Shown here: in pieces, positions 8,004-16,640 of the stretch
How positions within the stretch are numbered: the stretch's first letter is position 1
How the letters are laid out: every line of letters starts with the position of its first letter
Source of the DNA: an uncultured Collinsella sp.
GTDB lineage: Bacteria > Actinomycetota > Coriobacteriia > Coriobacteriales > Coriobacteriaceae
Direction of reading: 5' to 3'
Assembly (NCBI GenBank): GCA_900541195.1
Contig: UQIY01000030.1
Coordinates: 1-28,429, forward strand
Length of the DNA: 28,429 bases
The notes under the pieces: generated by a model
What the model was told of the DNA's origin: nothing
What the model saw: only the letters and a program-made list of their open reading frames with translations
Databases searched by the model: none
Made by a program: the position numbers and the translations under genes

Positions 8004-9524
8004 GTGAGAGAGGAGAGCCCCCGACAAGGTATGAGGAGGCCCGACTCGGACCGTGCTTCCTCACGTCGCACCACACCGCGTTCCGGCCGCGGCGGGCAGT
8101 CGTTTAGCGAACGCTATATTGCCGGCGTTCCCGCCCGTATCATGCGCCCCCGTTTGATATTCATGGCCTGCTTGTTTACCTTGGTATGCTTTGGCCTGCT
8201 GATGGTGTACTCGGCGTCTTCGGTCGAGGCGCTGCACGAGAATGGCTCGGCGACGTTTTTTCTGGGTCGACAGGCCGCGTTTGCCGTGGTCGGTGTTCTG
8301 GCGCTGATTGCCATCGTGCGCGTTTTGCCGGACAGCTGGTTTGGGGAGGATGTGCTCAGGATCTTTCTTATCGGCATGATAGGGCTACTGCTTCTGGTGT
8401 TCTTGGTGGGCAGCGGCAGCCGCGGCGCCACGCGCTGGCTCAACATCGCCGGCATTCAGTTCCAGCCTTCCGAGTTTTTAAAGCCATTTGCCATTGCGTA
8501 TTCGGCCATCATGCTTGATCGCTTCTTTTCGCCCGGTGGCAACATCAACGAATTCCTTCGCAAGATGGGCATCTACCTTGGCATTTCGCTCTTTCTGATC
8601 TTTATCCAGCCCGATTTCGGTACTGTCCTGATCATCCTGTTGACCCTCATGTGCATGGCGTTGTTTGCGGGTCTCGACCCCAGATTTATCATCGGCGTGC
8701 TAATCTTCGGCATTCTCGTGATCGTGATTGCGCTTGTCGCAGAGCCGTACCGTATGGTGCGTATTCAGGTTGCCTTGAACCCTTGGGCCGACGAGTATGG
8801 TGACGGCTATCAGGCCACGCTTGCCATCATGGCCTTTGCCTCGGGCGGTCTGTTCGGCCGTGGCATCGGCAACTCAACCATGAAGTACTCGTATCTGCCC
8901 GAGGCACACAACGACTACATCTTGGCCATCATTGGCGAGGAAGTCGGTTTTGTCGGAACCGTGCTGTTCTTCTTGGTGTTTGCGATGCTGATCTACTCGG
9001 CGTTTCGCATTGCCGAGCAGGCGACCGATCGTCGGGGCGCGCTCATGGCGTCTGGCTCCGCAGTCATTCTCGCGGTGCAGTTTTTGATTAACGCGCTGGG
9101 CATCCTCAACGTATTTCCCATGACGGGCAAACCGTTGCCGTTTATTAGCTACGGCGGTTCGTCGATTATTGTGTCGCTCATGCTTGCCGGGTTGATCCTG
9201 CGCGTTTCGTACGAGAGCGCCCGCCGCGATGAGTATGACCGCCGCCGTGAGAGCTTTGCCGTTATGGATGAGAGCACCGCCGGCGTGCCCCACGTGCGCG
9301 GCGAGCGATCTTCGCGTAACGGTTTTACCGTCCTGGATGGCTCTGCGACCGAGCCGGCAGCCCGCCCGCGTCAGCGAACGGCGCCGCAAGGTCGTCCTCA
9401 GCGCTCCAGCCCTCGCAATGCGGGCGGCGGATATAATCGAATCGATTTGAACTCGGACCCGTCGGCGCGTCTGCGCACCGACGACCAGGGACCGCGTGTA
9501 CGAAGGGACTACCATGACCGATAA
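8004..9524 (+). CDS. ftsW: FtsW, septal peptidoglycan glycosyltransferase (SEDS family)
   Basis: FtsW polymerises lipid II at the septum together with FtsI. About ten membrane spans lie between residues 50 and 400. The extracellular loop EAHNDYILAIIGEEVGF contains the conserved catalytic-type Asp304. GKPLPFISYGGSS is the other SEDS hallmark. The GTG at 8004 follows AGGGG; a later in-frame ATG (8031) has no well-placed ribosome site, so I keep the GTG. The protein is long for the family at 506 residues. Both tails, the first ~45 and the last ~105 residues, are Arg-rich and low in complexity. The 3' end overlaps the murG start by 11 bases. Confidence 0.94.
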   Translation: MREESPRQGMRRPDSDRASSRRTTPRSGRGGQSFSERYIAGVPARIMRPRLIFMACLFTLVCFGLLMVYSASSVEALHENGSATFFLGRQAAFAVVGVLALIAIVRVLPDSWFGEDVLRIFLIGMIGLLLLVFLVGSGSRGATRWLNIAGIQFQPSEFLKPFAIAYSAIMLDRFFSPGGNINEFLRKMGIYLGISLFLIFIQPDFGTVLIILLTLMCMALFAGLDPRFIIGVLIFGILVIVIALVAEPYRMVRIQVALNPWADEYGDGYQATLAIMAFASGGLFGRGIGNSTMKYSYLPEAHNDYILAIIGEEVGFVGTVLFFLVFAMLIYSAFRIAEQATDRRGALMASGSAVILAVQFLINALGILNVFPMTGKPLPFISYGGSSIIVSLMLAGLILRVSYESARRDEYDRRRESFAVMDESTAGVPHVRGERSSRNGFTVLDGSATEPAARPRQRTAPQGRPQRSSPRNAGGGYNRIDLNSDPSARLRTDDQGPRVRRDYHDR

Positions 9525-10629
9525 GATGACCGTTGCTATTGCAGCCGGCGGTACGGCAGGACACATCAACCCCGCGCTCGCCTTGGCCGAAGAGCTGCGT
9601 GATCGTGGCCACCACGTTGTGTTCGTGGGCCAGTCGCGCAAGCTCGAGGGTCGTCTGGTCCCTGAGGCTGGGTTTGATTTTGTGCCCATTACGGTCACGG
9701 GCTTCGACCGCTCCCGTCCTTGGACGGCGCTGACCTCGCTATGGCGTGTCAACAAGGCCAAGCGTGCGCTCGCCAGTCATTTCTCAAAGGTCGGCAAGCC
9801 CGATGCCGCCATCGGTTTTGGTGCCTATGTCGAGGTTCCGCTGCTGGGTTGGTGCAAGGGCGCGGGTGTTCCGTATCTGCTGCATGAGCAGAACTCTGTT
9901 CCGGGCCTGGCCAACAAGATGATGAACTCCCACGCCGCCCGCGTGTGCATCTCGGTGCCGGCAGCGCGCTCGGTCTTTGAACGCGAAGGTGACCCTGACC
10001 ACGTGCTCATGACCGGCAACCCCGTACGTCGCTCGGTGATCGAGGGCGATCGCGCTCGCGGCCGCAAGGCACTTGGCGTTCCCGAGGACGCTACGCTGCT
10101 GCTCGTCTTTGGCGGTTCACTTGGCGCCCAGCACCTCAACGAGCGCGTGGTCTCGCTCAAAAACGAGCTGCTTTCGCGCAAGAACCTCTATGTGTTGCAT
10201 TCGACGGGTGCCGACGGCTTTGAGGAGACCGAGAGCGCTTTGGCGCTGACGCCCGAGGAGGCGAAGCGTTACCGCGTCCAGCCTTACATCGACAACATGG
10301 GCGATATGCTGGCTGCTGCCGATTTGGTGCTCTCGCGTTCGGGCGCATCGAGCGTGGCCGAGATCGCTGCACTCGCCGTGCCTTCGGTGCTCGTGCCGTA
10401 CCCGCATGCGACGGCCGACCACCAAACCACCAATGCCCGGTATCTGGTCGACGCCGGGGCCGGTGTGCTCTGCGCCGATGCCGATATCGACGGTTCTGCC
10501 TTTGCCGATGAACTGCTGCACCTGGTCGATGACGCGGCGGCGCGCGACGCCATGCGTCAGGCGGCGCGTGGTCTGGCCCAGGATAGGGCCGCCGCTCTTC
10601 TGGCGGATGCGGTAGAGGGTTTGCGTTAG
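9514..10629 (+). CDS. murG: MurG, lipid II synthase (UDP-GlcNAc transferase)
   Basis: MurG transfers GlcNAc from UDP-GlcNAc onto lipid I at the inner membrane face, making lipid II for FtsW. The N-terminal glycine-rich loop GGTAGHINPALALAEEL begins at residue 12, LHEQNSVPGLANK follows, GGSLGAQHLNERV starts the second Rossmann domain, and SGASSVAEI with PYPHATADHQTTNA forms the UDP-GlcNAc pocket. I chose ATG 9514 (371 residues) because GAAGGG sits seven bases upstream. An in-frame GTG at 9496 would add six residues but lacks such a site. The start overlaps the end of ftsW by 11 bases, implying coupled translation. A 97-base gap separates it from murC. Confidence 0.95.
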   Translation: MTDKMTVAIAAGGTAGHINPALALAEELRDRGHHVVFVGQSRKLEGRLVPEAGFDFVPITVTGFDRSRPWTALTSLWRVNKAKRALASHFSKVGKPDAAIGFGAYVEVPLLGWCKGAGVPYLLHEQNSVPGLANKMMNSHAARVCISVPAARSVFEREGDPDHVLMTGNPVRRSVIEGDRARGRKALGVPEDATLLLVFGGSLGAQHLNERVVSLKNELLSRKNLYVLHSTGADGFEETESALALTPEEAKRYRVQPYIDNMGDMLAAADLVLSRSGASSVAEIAALAVPSVLVPYPHATADHQTTNARYLVDAGAGVLCADADIDGSAFADELLHLVDDAAARDAMRQAARGLAQDRAAALLADAVEGLR

Positions 10630-10726
10630 TTAGACGGGATATCGTCGGTCGCCCTCGCGCTGATGCGGTAGGTGCGGTACAGTTAACGGGTTACAGGCAG
10701 TGTTTACGCAAGGAGTACACGAGCAC

Positions 10727-12145
10727 ATGGCTGATTCCCAGACTGCAACCTCCGCGCCCGAGTTTAAGAGCGCCCACTTTATCGGTATCGGCGGCGCCGG
10801 CATGAGCGGCATCGCCCTCGTTCTGCGCGAGCGCGGTTATGCCGTTACCGGCTCCGACCTTAAGACGTCACGTTATATCCGCCAGCTTACCCGCGCTGGT
10901 GTGAAGGTGCATGTGGGCCATGAGGCCGCTACGATCGACGAGGTCAAGCCCGACGTGGTTGTTGTCTCCACCGCTATTCCGGAGTCCAACCCCGAGCTCG
11001 TGCGCGCTCGCGAGCTTGGTATTCCCGTGTGGCCCCGTGCCAAGATGCTCTCTGCTTTGGGCCACGGCTACACCACCGTCGCTGTTGCCGGCACGCATGG
11101 CAAGACCACCACGTCTTCGATGTGCGCCACCATGCTCGACCGCATGGGTCTGGATCCGAGCTTCCTGATCGGTGGCATCGTCGAGGGCTATGACACGAAC
11201 GGCAAGAACGGCTCGGGCGACTACTTTGTCGCCGAGGCCGACGAGTCCGACAGCTCCTTCCTGTTCCTGGACCCCAACGTGGTCATTGTGACCAACGTCG
11301 AGGCCGATCACCTCGATCACTACTCGGGTATCGAGGAGATCGAGGCGACTTTCGCCAAATTCATGAGCCTGGTGGGCGAGGACGGCACCGTCATCGTCTG
11401 CGGTGAGGACCCGCATCTGGTCGAGCTCGCCAAGTCGACGGGCCGTCACGTGCTTTCCTACGGCTTTGCCGAGAGCAACGACATCGTCTGCATGCACCCG
11501 GATGTCAAGGGCATCCAGAGTGACTTTATCGTTCGCTTTGAGGACGGCACTGAGCATGCCGTGGAGATCAAGAGCAATCCCGGTCGCCACAACATGCTCA
11601 ACGCCACGGCGGTGCTCACCGTCGCCCATGTCCTGGGCCTTGACATCGACGCCGCCGCCAAGGCGCTCTCGAGCTTTGAGGGCGTCCGCCGTCGCTTTAC
11701 CCACGTGGGCGATATCGATGGCATCACCGTGGTCGATGATTACGGCCATCACCCCACCGAGATCAAGGCGACGCTTGCTGCCGCTTCGTCGCTGGGCTAC
11801 AAGCATGTCGACGTCGTGTTCCAGCCGCACCGTTATTCGCGCCTGCAGGCCCTGTGCGACGACTTTGCCGACGCATTTGCCAATGCCGATAAACTGCTGC
11901 TGATTGATGTGTTCTCGGCTGGCGAGATGCCCATTCCGGGTGTCACCTCTAAGATGCTCGCCGATACCGTGCGCGCCAAGCATCCTGGCAAGGAGGTCGT
12001 GTACTGCTCCAGCCGTCTTGAGCTCAATCAGGAGCTCGAGCAGATGGTGGGCGCGGGCGACCTGCTGCTCACTATGGGTGCCGGTGACGTTACGACCGTC
12101 GGCCCCGAGTTCATTGAGTATCTGACTGCCAAGAAAGACGCTTAA
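10727..12145 (+). CDS. murC: MurC, UDP-MurNAc--L-Ala ligase
   Basis: MurC adds L-alanine to UDP-MurNAc, the first step of stem-peptide assembly. The N-terminal glycine loop GIGGAGMSGIA is at residues 20-30, and the P-loop GTHGKTTTSS begins at 122. EADESDSSFL and NVEADHLDHY follow, then DDYGHHPTEIKATL and FQPHRYSR, both MurC-specific. I chose ATG 10727 (472 residues), preceded by AAGGAG at an 11-base spacing, over an upstream in-frame GTG at 10700 that has no ribosome site. murB starts five bases after the stop. Confidence 0.96.
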   Translation: MADSQTATSAPEFKSAHFIGIGGAGMSGIALVLRERGYAVTGSDLKTSRYIRQLTRAGVKVHVGHEAATIDEVKPDVVVVSTAIPESNPELVRARELGIPVWPRAKMLSALGHGYTTVAVAGTHGKTTTSSMCATMLDRMGLDPSFLIGGIVEGYDTNGKNGSGDYFVAEADESDSSFLFLDPNVVIVTNVEADHLDHYSGIEEIEATFAKFMSLVGEDGTVIVCGEDPHLVELAKSTGRHVLSYGFAESNDIVCMHPDVKGIQSDFIVRFEDGTEHAVEIKSNPGRHNMLNATAVLTVAHVLGLDIDAAAKALSSFEGVRRRFTHVGDIDGITVVDDYGHHPTEIKATLAAASSLGYKHVDVVFQPHRYSRLQALCDDFADAFANADKLLLIDVFSAGEMPIPGVTSKMLADTVRAKHPGKEVVYCSSRLELNQELEQMVGAGDLLLTMGAGDVTTVGPEFIEYLTAKKDA

Positions 12146-12150
12146 GTCTA

Positions 12151-13062
12151 ATGGGTCTGTTTAACGCCGTCATGGCGCTCTCGGGCATGATCGACACGGA
12201 TGTGATCGAGGACGAGCGCCTTGCGCGTCATACGAGCTATCGTATCGGCGGCAAGGCCGACCTCTTTGTGACGTGCCATAGCTATCATGCCCTCCGCCGC
12301 GCCGTGGCGGTGCTCGATCGCGAGCAGGTGCCGTGGGTCATCATCGGCAAGGGCTCCAATCTGCTGGTTGCCGATGGCGGTTATCGCGGTGCCGTCATTT
12401 CGCTCGGACGTGAGTTTCAGCGCACGGTTGTTGCCGATGACGGTTGTACGCTGACGGTCGGTGCGGGCGTGATGTTTGCGCGCCTGGTCAACGATGCCCT
12501 GTCGCGTAGCCTCTCGGGCCTTGAGTTTGCCGTTGGCATCCCTGGTTCGGTTGGCGGTGCGATATCTATGAATGCAGGCACACGGACCGAGTGGATTGGC
12601 TCGCTGGTTGAGGATGTCGTAACGTTTGACCCGGCATCCGGTATCAAGCATTATGCGGGGTCCGAGATCACTTGGGGCTACCGAGAATGTAGCCTTCCCC
12701 GCAATGAGATCATCCTCGAGTGCGTGCTTAAGCTTAAACCGGCGCCCAAGGCCGACATTCGCGAGCGCATGGAGCGGTACCTGACGAGGCGCAAGCGTAC
12801 GCAGCCCATGGGTCGCGCATCCTGCGGGTCGGTCTTTCGCAACCCGCCCGATGCGAGTGTGGGCAAGCTTATCGAGGATTGTGGATTAAAGGGTTTTTCG
12901 ATTGGCGGTGCGGAAGTTTCGCCCGTTCACGCTAATTTTATCGTTAATAACGGAACTGCCTCGGCCGATGACGTTGCCGCGGTTATCAGACATGTGCACG
13001 GAAAGGTGAGGGAGGCGTATGGCATCGAGCTCAGACCGGAAGTTAAATTCCTCGGCTTCTAG
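12151..13062 (+). CDS. murB: MurB, UDP-N-acetylenolpyruvoylglucosamine reductase
   Basis: MurB is an FAD-dependent enzyme that uses NADPH to reduce enolpyruvyl-UDP-GlcNAc to UDP-MurNAc, the substrate of MurC. FAD-binding blocks are HTSYRIGGKADLFV, GKGSNLLVADGG and GIPGSVGGAISMNAGT. The proton-donor serine is Ser227 in SCGSVFRNP, and the conserved late glutamate is Glu297 near the C-terminus. The 303-residue length fits a MurB without the long E. coli insertions. It begins five bases after murC. Its last 44 bases overlap the start of ftsQ in another frame. MurA is not in the window. Confidence 0.95.
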   Translation: MGLFNAVMALSGMIDTDVIEDERLARHTSYRIGGKADLFVTCHSYHALRRAVAVLDREQVPWVIIGKGSNLLVADGGYRGAVISLGREFQRTVVADDGCTLTVGAGVMFARLVNDALSRSLSGLEFAVGIPGSVGGAISMNAGTRTEWIGSLVEDVVTFDPASGIKHYAGSEITWGYRECSLPRNEIILECVLKLKPAPKADIRERMERYLTRRKRTQPMGRASCGSVFRNPPDASVGKLIEDCGLKGFSIGGAEVSPVHANFIVNNGTASADDVAAVIRHVHGKVREAYGIELRPEVKFLGF

Positions 13063-14275
13063 AGCATCGAAACCCACCTTCCGCCGCGCCGGAGGGCGTT
13101 CCGGCGCGCCTGCCAAACCTCAACGCAATACCGTCGCGCACTCTAAGTCTGTCGGGCATGCTCGACAGACCAGTCGTCCGGTCGTCGGCTCGCAGCTCGG
13201 TAATCGTCCGGCCGCAAAAAAGTCCTCGCGTCCCTCGGTGACGTCAAAGCCTGTTATGGGCGCCAAGCCTGCCCGCCCAATGGCAACTCCTAAGCCCTCG
13301 ACGGGAACTAAAGCGGCGCGTCCAGGTCGCACGCTGGGCGCATCGAAACCGCGCTCGTTGACATCGGTGCCGGCTACCGCCAAGAAGCCTTCGGGTAAAA
13401 AAAGCGTCAACCCGTTGTCTTCACTTGGGGCGATGGTAAATAAAACATCAGACGCCGCTTCTGTCGTTGCAGGCAAAGGCAAAATCGTGGGCGGCGTTCT
13501 GGCCGCCTTGGCCGTGCTCGTCGTCGTTGCCATCGTGGTGATCAACTCTGGATTGTTTACCGCCACTGATATTCAGATTCAAGGCAGCGAGCATGTGACG
13601 AAGCACGATGCTATCCAGCTGATCGATTTGCCCGAGGGAACGTCGCTTTTTAACGTCGATCCCGACCAGATTACCGAGGACCTCAAGCAGAATCCGTGGG
13701 TCTCGGGCGTGGATGTCCAGCGTCAGTTCCCGCATACGCTCATCATTACGCCGATGGAGCGCAAGGTCATCGCAATTGCCTATATCAGTTCCGATGACCT
13801 TGCCTGGGCCATCGGGGATGATGACACCTGGATCGCCCCACTGTCGACGTCGGTCGAAGTGGACGACCAAGGCAACGTCATCACGACAGGGCAGGGCTCA
13901 AATACCTTGACCGGAATCGATGCCGCGCTGGCGCTCGCTAAGCACTATGGCGCGGTGTTGTTGACTGATGTCTCGGCGGATGTCGCTCCGGTTTCCGGCC
14001 AGGCAGTGAGCTCCAAGGCCGTTAAGGCTGGCTTGGATTATGTGCGTGGTTTTTCGAGCGAGTTCTTGGGACAAGTCAAGGATATTTCCACGCCTTCGGT
14101 CGAAGCCATCTCGGCAAACCTCAATAACGGCATTGAGGTGTCGCTGGGCGATTCGAACGATATCGTCAAGAAGGAGCGCGTAGTCACCAAGCTGCTTTCG
14201 CAGGTAGAGGGCGTAACGTATATCAATGTGCGTTCTCCGGGTAACTATACATTTAGGAACGCTCCGACCTCGTAG
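13019..14275 (+). CDS. ftsQ: FtsQ/DivIB-type cell division protein
   Basis: FtsQ is a bitopic membrane protein that recruits FtsL and FtsB and thereby controls septal synthesis. A membrane span lies at about residues 158-180, followed by a POTRA domain (FTATDIQIQGSEHVTKHDAI to about residue 240) and a beta-rich FtsQ domain. The cytoplasmic tail of about 155 residues is unusually long, highly basic and repetitive, with many SKP, AKP and PKP triplets and almost no acidic residues. ATG 13019 follows GAGGGAGG at short spacing and overlaps murB by 44 bases. ftsA, which often follows in other phyla, is absent; ftsZ comes next. Confidence 0.88.
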   Translation: MASSSDRKLNSSASRASKPTFRRAGGRSGAPAKPQRNTVAHSKSVGHARQTSRPVVGSQLGNRPAAKKSSRPSVTSKPVMGAKPARPMATPKPSTGTKAARPGRTLGASKPRSLTSVPATAKKPSGKKSVNPLSSLGAMVNKTSDAASVVAGKGKIVGGVLAALAVLVVVAIVVINSGLFTATDIQIQGSEHVTKHDAIQLIDLPEGTSLFNVDPDQITEDLKQNPWVSGVDVQRQFPHTLIITPMERKVIAIAYISSDDLAWAIGDDDTWIAPLSTSVEVDDQGNVITTGQGSNTLTGIDAALALAKHYGAVLLTDVSADVAPVSGQAVSSKAVKAGLDYVRGFSSEFLGQVKDISTPSVEAISANLNNGIEVSLGDSNDIVKKERVVTKLLSQVEGVTYINVRSPGNYTFRNAPTS

Positions 14276-14352
14276 CGCTGGTTGATGCTTTGTTGAGGGG
14301 CCATACCACGCCGTTTATCTGGTTTGTTTGGTTTTCACGGTCAATTATTTGA

Positions 14353-14439
14353 CTGATACGTTCATAATGTGCAAACATAATACGGTTTACCTTTGCATTT
14401 ACTTTCAACCTGAAGGTTAATGTGCGCAGGGGTCGACCC
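14353..14439 (+). promoter_or_regulatory. Candidate ftsZ promoter and palindromic leader
   Basis: The 199 bases between ftsQ and ftsZ include an AT-rich stretch in an otherwise GC-rich window. CTGATA (14353-14358) and CATAAT (14376-14381) with 17 bases between them are the best promoter pair; another CATAAT lies at 14363-14368. Downstream are two dyads: AACCT-GA-AGGTT (14407-14418) and the perfect palindrome GGGTCGACCC (14430-14439), 35 bases before the ftsZ ATG. They could be operators or leader structure. All assignments are by eye. Confidence 0.4.
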
Positions 14440-14474
14440 ATGCTATGGCTATAACCTTTGTTCGGAGGACCGAC

Positions 14475-15629
14475 ATGCACGAGACAGAGATCAACAACTA
14501 CCTTGCCGTCATTAAGGTGGTCGGCGTCGGCGGCGGCGGTACCAACGCGGTCAATCGAATGATCGAAGAGGGCATCCGCGGCGTCGAGTTTGTTGCCATC
14601 AACACCGATGCTCAGGCACTCGCGATCTCTGATGCCGATATCAAGGTGCACATCGGCACCGACCTTACCCGCGGCCTGGGCGCCGGCGCCAACCCCGAGG
14701 TTGGCCGCAAGGCTGCCGATGAGTCCCGCGACGACATTGCCGAGGCGCTCGCTGGCGCCGACATGGTGTTCATCACCTGCGGCGAGGGCGGTGGCACCGG
14801 TACCGGCGCTGCTCCCATCGTTGCCGATATCGCGATGAACGAGGTCGGCGCACTGACCGTCGCCGTCGTGACCAAGCCCTTCACCTTCGAGGGCCGCAAG
14901 CGCAAGAAGAGCGCCGAGGAGGGCATTAAGACCCTCTCCGATTGCGTCGACACCATGATCGTCATCCCTAACGATAAGCTGCTCGACATCGCCGAGAAGA
15001 AGACCACCATGCTCGAGGCCTTCGCGATTGCCGATGGCGTCCTTTCCCAGGGCACCCAGGGCATCACCGACCTCATCACCGTCCCCGGTATCATCAACTT
15101 GGACTTCGCCGATGTTAAGACCATTATGAAGCAGGCCGGTACCGCCATGATGGGTATCGGTACCTCTTCTGGGGATACCCGTGCCGTCGACGCTGCCCAG
15201 CAGGCCATCTCCAGCCCGCTGCTCGAGAGCTCCATCGATGGCGCCACGCGCGTGCTGCTCTCCATCGCCGGTTCCAAGGACCTGGGCATCCAGGAGATTA
15301 GCGACGCCGCCGACGTTGTCGCCAACGCCGTCGACCCCGAGGCCAACATCATCTTCGGTACCGTTGTCGACGAGTCCCTGGGCGATCAGGTGCGTATCAC
15401 CGTCATCGCTACGGGCTTCTCCGACTCCAACGTCAACCGTCAGGACGAGCTCTTTGCTGCTCAGCAGTCTCAGAGCAAGGCCGCTGCCTCCGCTGAGCCG
15501 CAGCGCACCGCTCCTGCCACGAGCCCGGCTCAGGCCGCTCCGACCCGCAACGTCGGTGGCACCGAGCTTCCTAACTTCGGCAACGATCAGTTCGAGCTTC
15601 CCGACTTCCTGAAGCGCGGTAGCTTCTAA
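14475..15629 (+). CDS. ftsZ: FtsZ, tubulin-like division GTPase
   Basis: FtsZ polymerises into the Z ring that organises septum synthesis. The nucleotide-binding start VVGVGGGGTNAVNRM is near residue 15, and the tubulin signature GGGTGTGAAP starts at residue 105. A spacer of about 50 Ala/Gln/Pro-rich residues leads to the conserved C-terminal peptide FELPDFLKRG, the docking site for SepF and other partners. I chose ATG 14475 (384 residues) because GGAGG lies six bases upstream; an in-frame ATG at 14445 has no such site. The gene has its own leader and is followed by a strong terminator, so it can be expressed separately. The codons are strongly biased to C-ending forms, as in highly expressed genes. 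Confidence 0.97.
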   Translation: MHETEINNYLAVIKVVGVGGGGTNAVNRMIEEGIRGVEFVAINTDAQALAISDADIKVHIGTDLTRGLGAGANPEVGRKAADESRDDIAEALAGADMVFITCGEGGGTGTGAAPIVADIAMNEVGALTVAVVTKPFTFEGRKRKKSAEEGIKTLSDCVDTMIVIPNDKLLDIAEKKTTMLEAFAIADGVLSQGTQGITDLITVPGIINLDFADVKTIMKQAGTAMMGIGTSSGDTRAVDAAQQAISSPLLESSIDGATRVLLSIAGSKDLGIQEISDAADVVANAVDPEANIIFGTVVDESLGDQVRITVIATGFSDSNVNRQDELFAAQQSQSKAAASAEPQRTAPATSPAQAAPTRNVGGTELPNFGNDQFELPDFLKRGSF

Positions 15630-15653
15630 GTCGTTCTTTGCATTGTTGTGCAC

Positions 15654-15688
15654 AGGGGCGTGTCCGTATGGACGCGCCCTTTTTATTT
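15654..15688 (+). terminator. Rho-independent terminator after ftsZ
   Basis: A stem of GGGCGTGTCC (15656-15665) with GGACGCGCCC (15670-15679), one G-T wobble and a GTAT loop is followed by a T-rich tail starting at 15680. It lies 25 bases after the ftsZ stop and closes the dcw transcript. Confidence 0.92.
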
Positions 15689-15839
15689 CGACTTTGTAAA
15701 CTAGAACCTCCAATCTCTTTACGTTCCCTTTACGATTGCCTCCAGCGCAGCAGGTATCCTTTTAGAGAAGTATGACAGCCGTATAAACGCGGGCTGTAGC
15801 GGCGATGCCGCGGTACTTGTGTTATTAGGAGGCTTTAGT

Positions 15840-16640
15840 ATGGCAGCACGTGCGGACAAAGTTTCGCGTGTCGACCATGATGGAGTTACGTTGGTGGAGG
15901 GCGCGACATCCGATGTTCGCTTTGCCTTCACCGAGCGCGCCGGTGGCGTTTCCGAAGATGCGTACTCCTCACTCAACTTGGGCTCGCATGTTGGCGATGA
16001 CCCCTTTGCTGTTCAAGAAAATCGTCGTCGTGCGCTCGAGGCTATGGGTGCCGCCGAGTGCGAACACAACCTGCTCGTTCCCAATCAGGTCCATGGTGAT
16101 CATATCGTTGCGGTGACCTCGAACGGCGCCGATGACCTTGAGGACGTTCGCGAGCAGATTGCCGAGGGCTGTGATGCCATCGTCTGCACGGCGCATAACG
16201 TGCCCGTGCTGCTCTGCTTTGCCGACTGCGTTCCCGTGGTGCTGGTGGCCCCTGGCGGATTTGCCGTGGTGCACTCCGGTTGGAAGGGCACGATTGCACG
16301 TATTTCTGCCAAGGCGTGCCAGGCGCTTTGCGATGCTGCCGGCTGCGATGCGAGCAACGTTTCCGCCTATATCGGCCCCCATATCTTGGGTGACGAATAT
16401 GAGGTATCCCAGGAACTCATGGATCGCTTTGCCGCCGAGTTCTCTTGCATCGATGCGAGTGCCTCTCACATGCTCGATCTTTCCGCTGCCATTCGCGAGG
16501 CGCTGGTAGATGTCGGTGTCGACGCGGATAATATCGTGGATACCCAGCTTTCGACTGTGCGTCAGAACGACCGCTTTTATTCCTACCGTAACGAGGACGG
16601 CACCTGTGGGCGCCATGCTGCGATCGGCGTGATGCTATGA
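15840..16640 (+). CDS. pgeF: PgeF/YfiH family protein (multicopper-oxidase-like 'laccase domain')
   Basis: Members of this family have been described as zinc-dependent purine nucleoside phosphorylase/adenosine deaminase-type enzymes, and in E. coli as an editor that keeps L-Ser out of peptidoglycan precursors. The three metal ligands are visible: His85 in NQVHGD, Cys130 in CFADC and His145 in VVHSGWKG. IGPHILGDEYEV and the C-terminal DRFYSYRNEDGTCGRHAA are family blocks. ATG 15840 (266 residues) follows AGGAGG by seven bases; an upstream in-frame GTG at 15819 is less likely. Its leader contains an inverted repeat ACAGCC...GGCTGT near 15775-15797, and no convincing promoter was found. Its last four bases overlap the pstS start, so it appears to lead the pst operon. 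Confidence 0.92.
   Translation: MAARADKVSRVDHDGVTLVEGATSDVRFAFTERAGGVSEDAYSSLNLGSHVGDDPFAVQENRRRALEAMGAAECEHNLLVPNQVHGDHIVAVTSNGADDLEDVREQIAEGCDAIVCTAHNVPVLLCFADCVPVVLVAPGGFAVVHSGWKGTIARISAKACQALCDAAGCDASNVSAYIGPHILGDEYEVSQELMDRFAAEFSCIDASASHMLDLSAAIREALVDVGVDADNIVDTQLSTVRQNDRFYSYRNEDGTCGRHAAIGVML

Noticed and set aside
15690..15839. A promoter for pgeF/pst
   Set aside because: TTTACG-like and TATCCT-like hexamers exist but not at workable spacing; I could not support one by eye.
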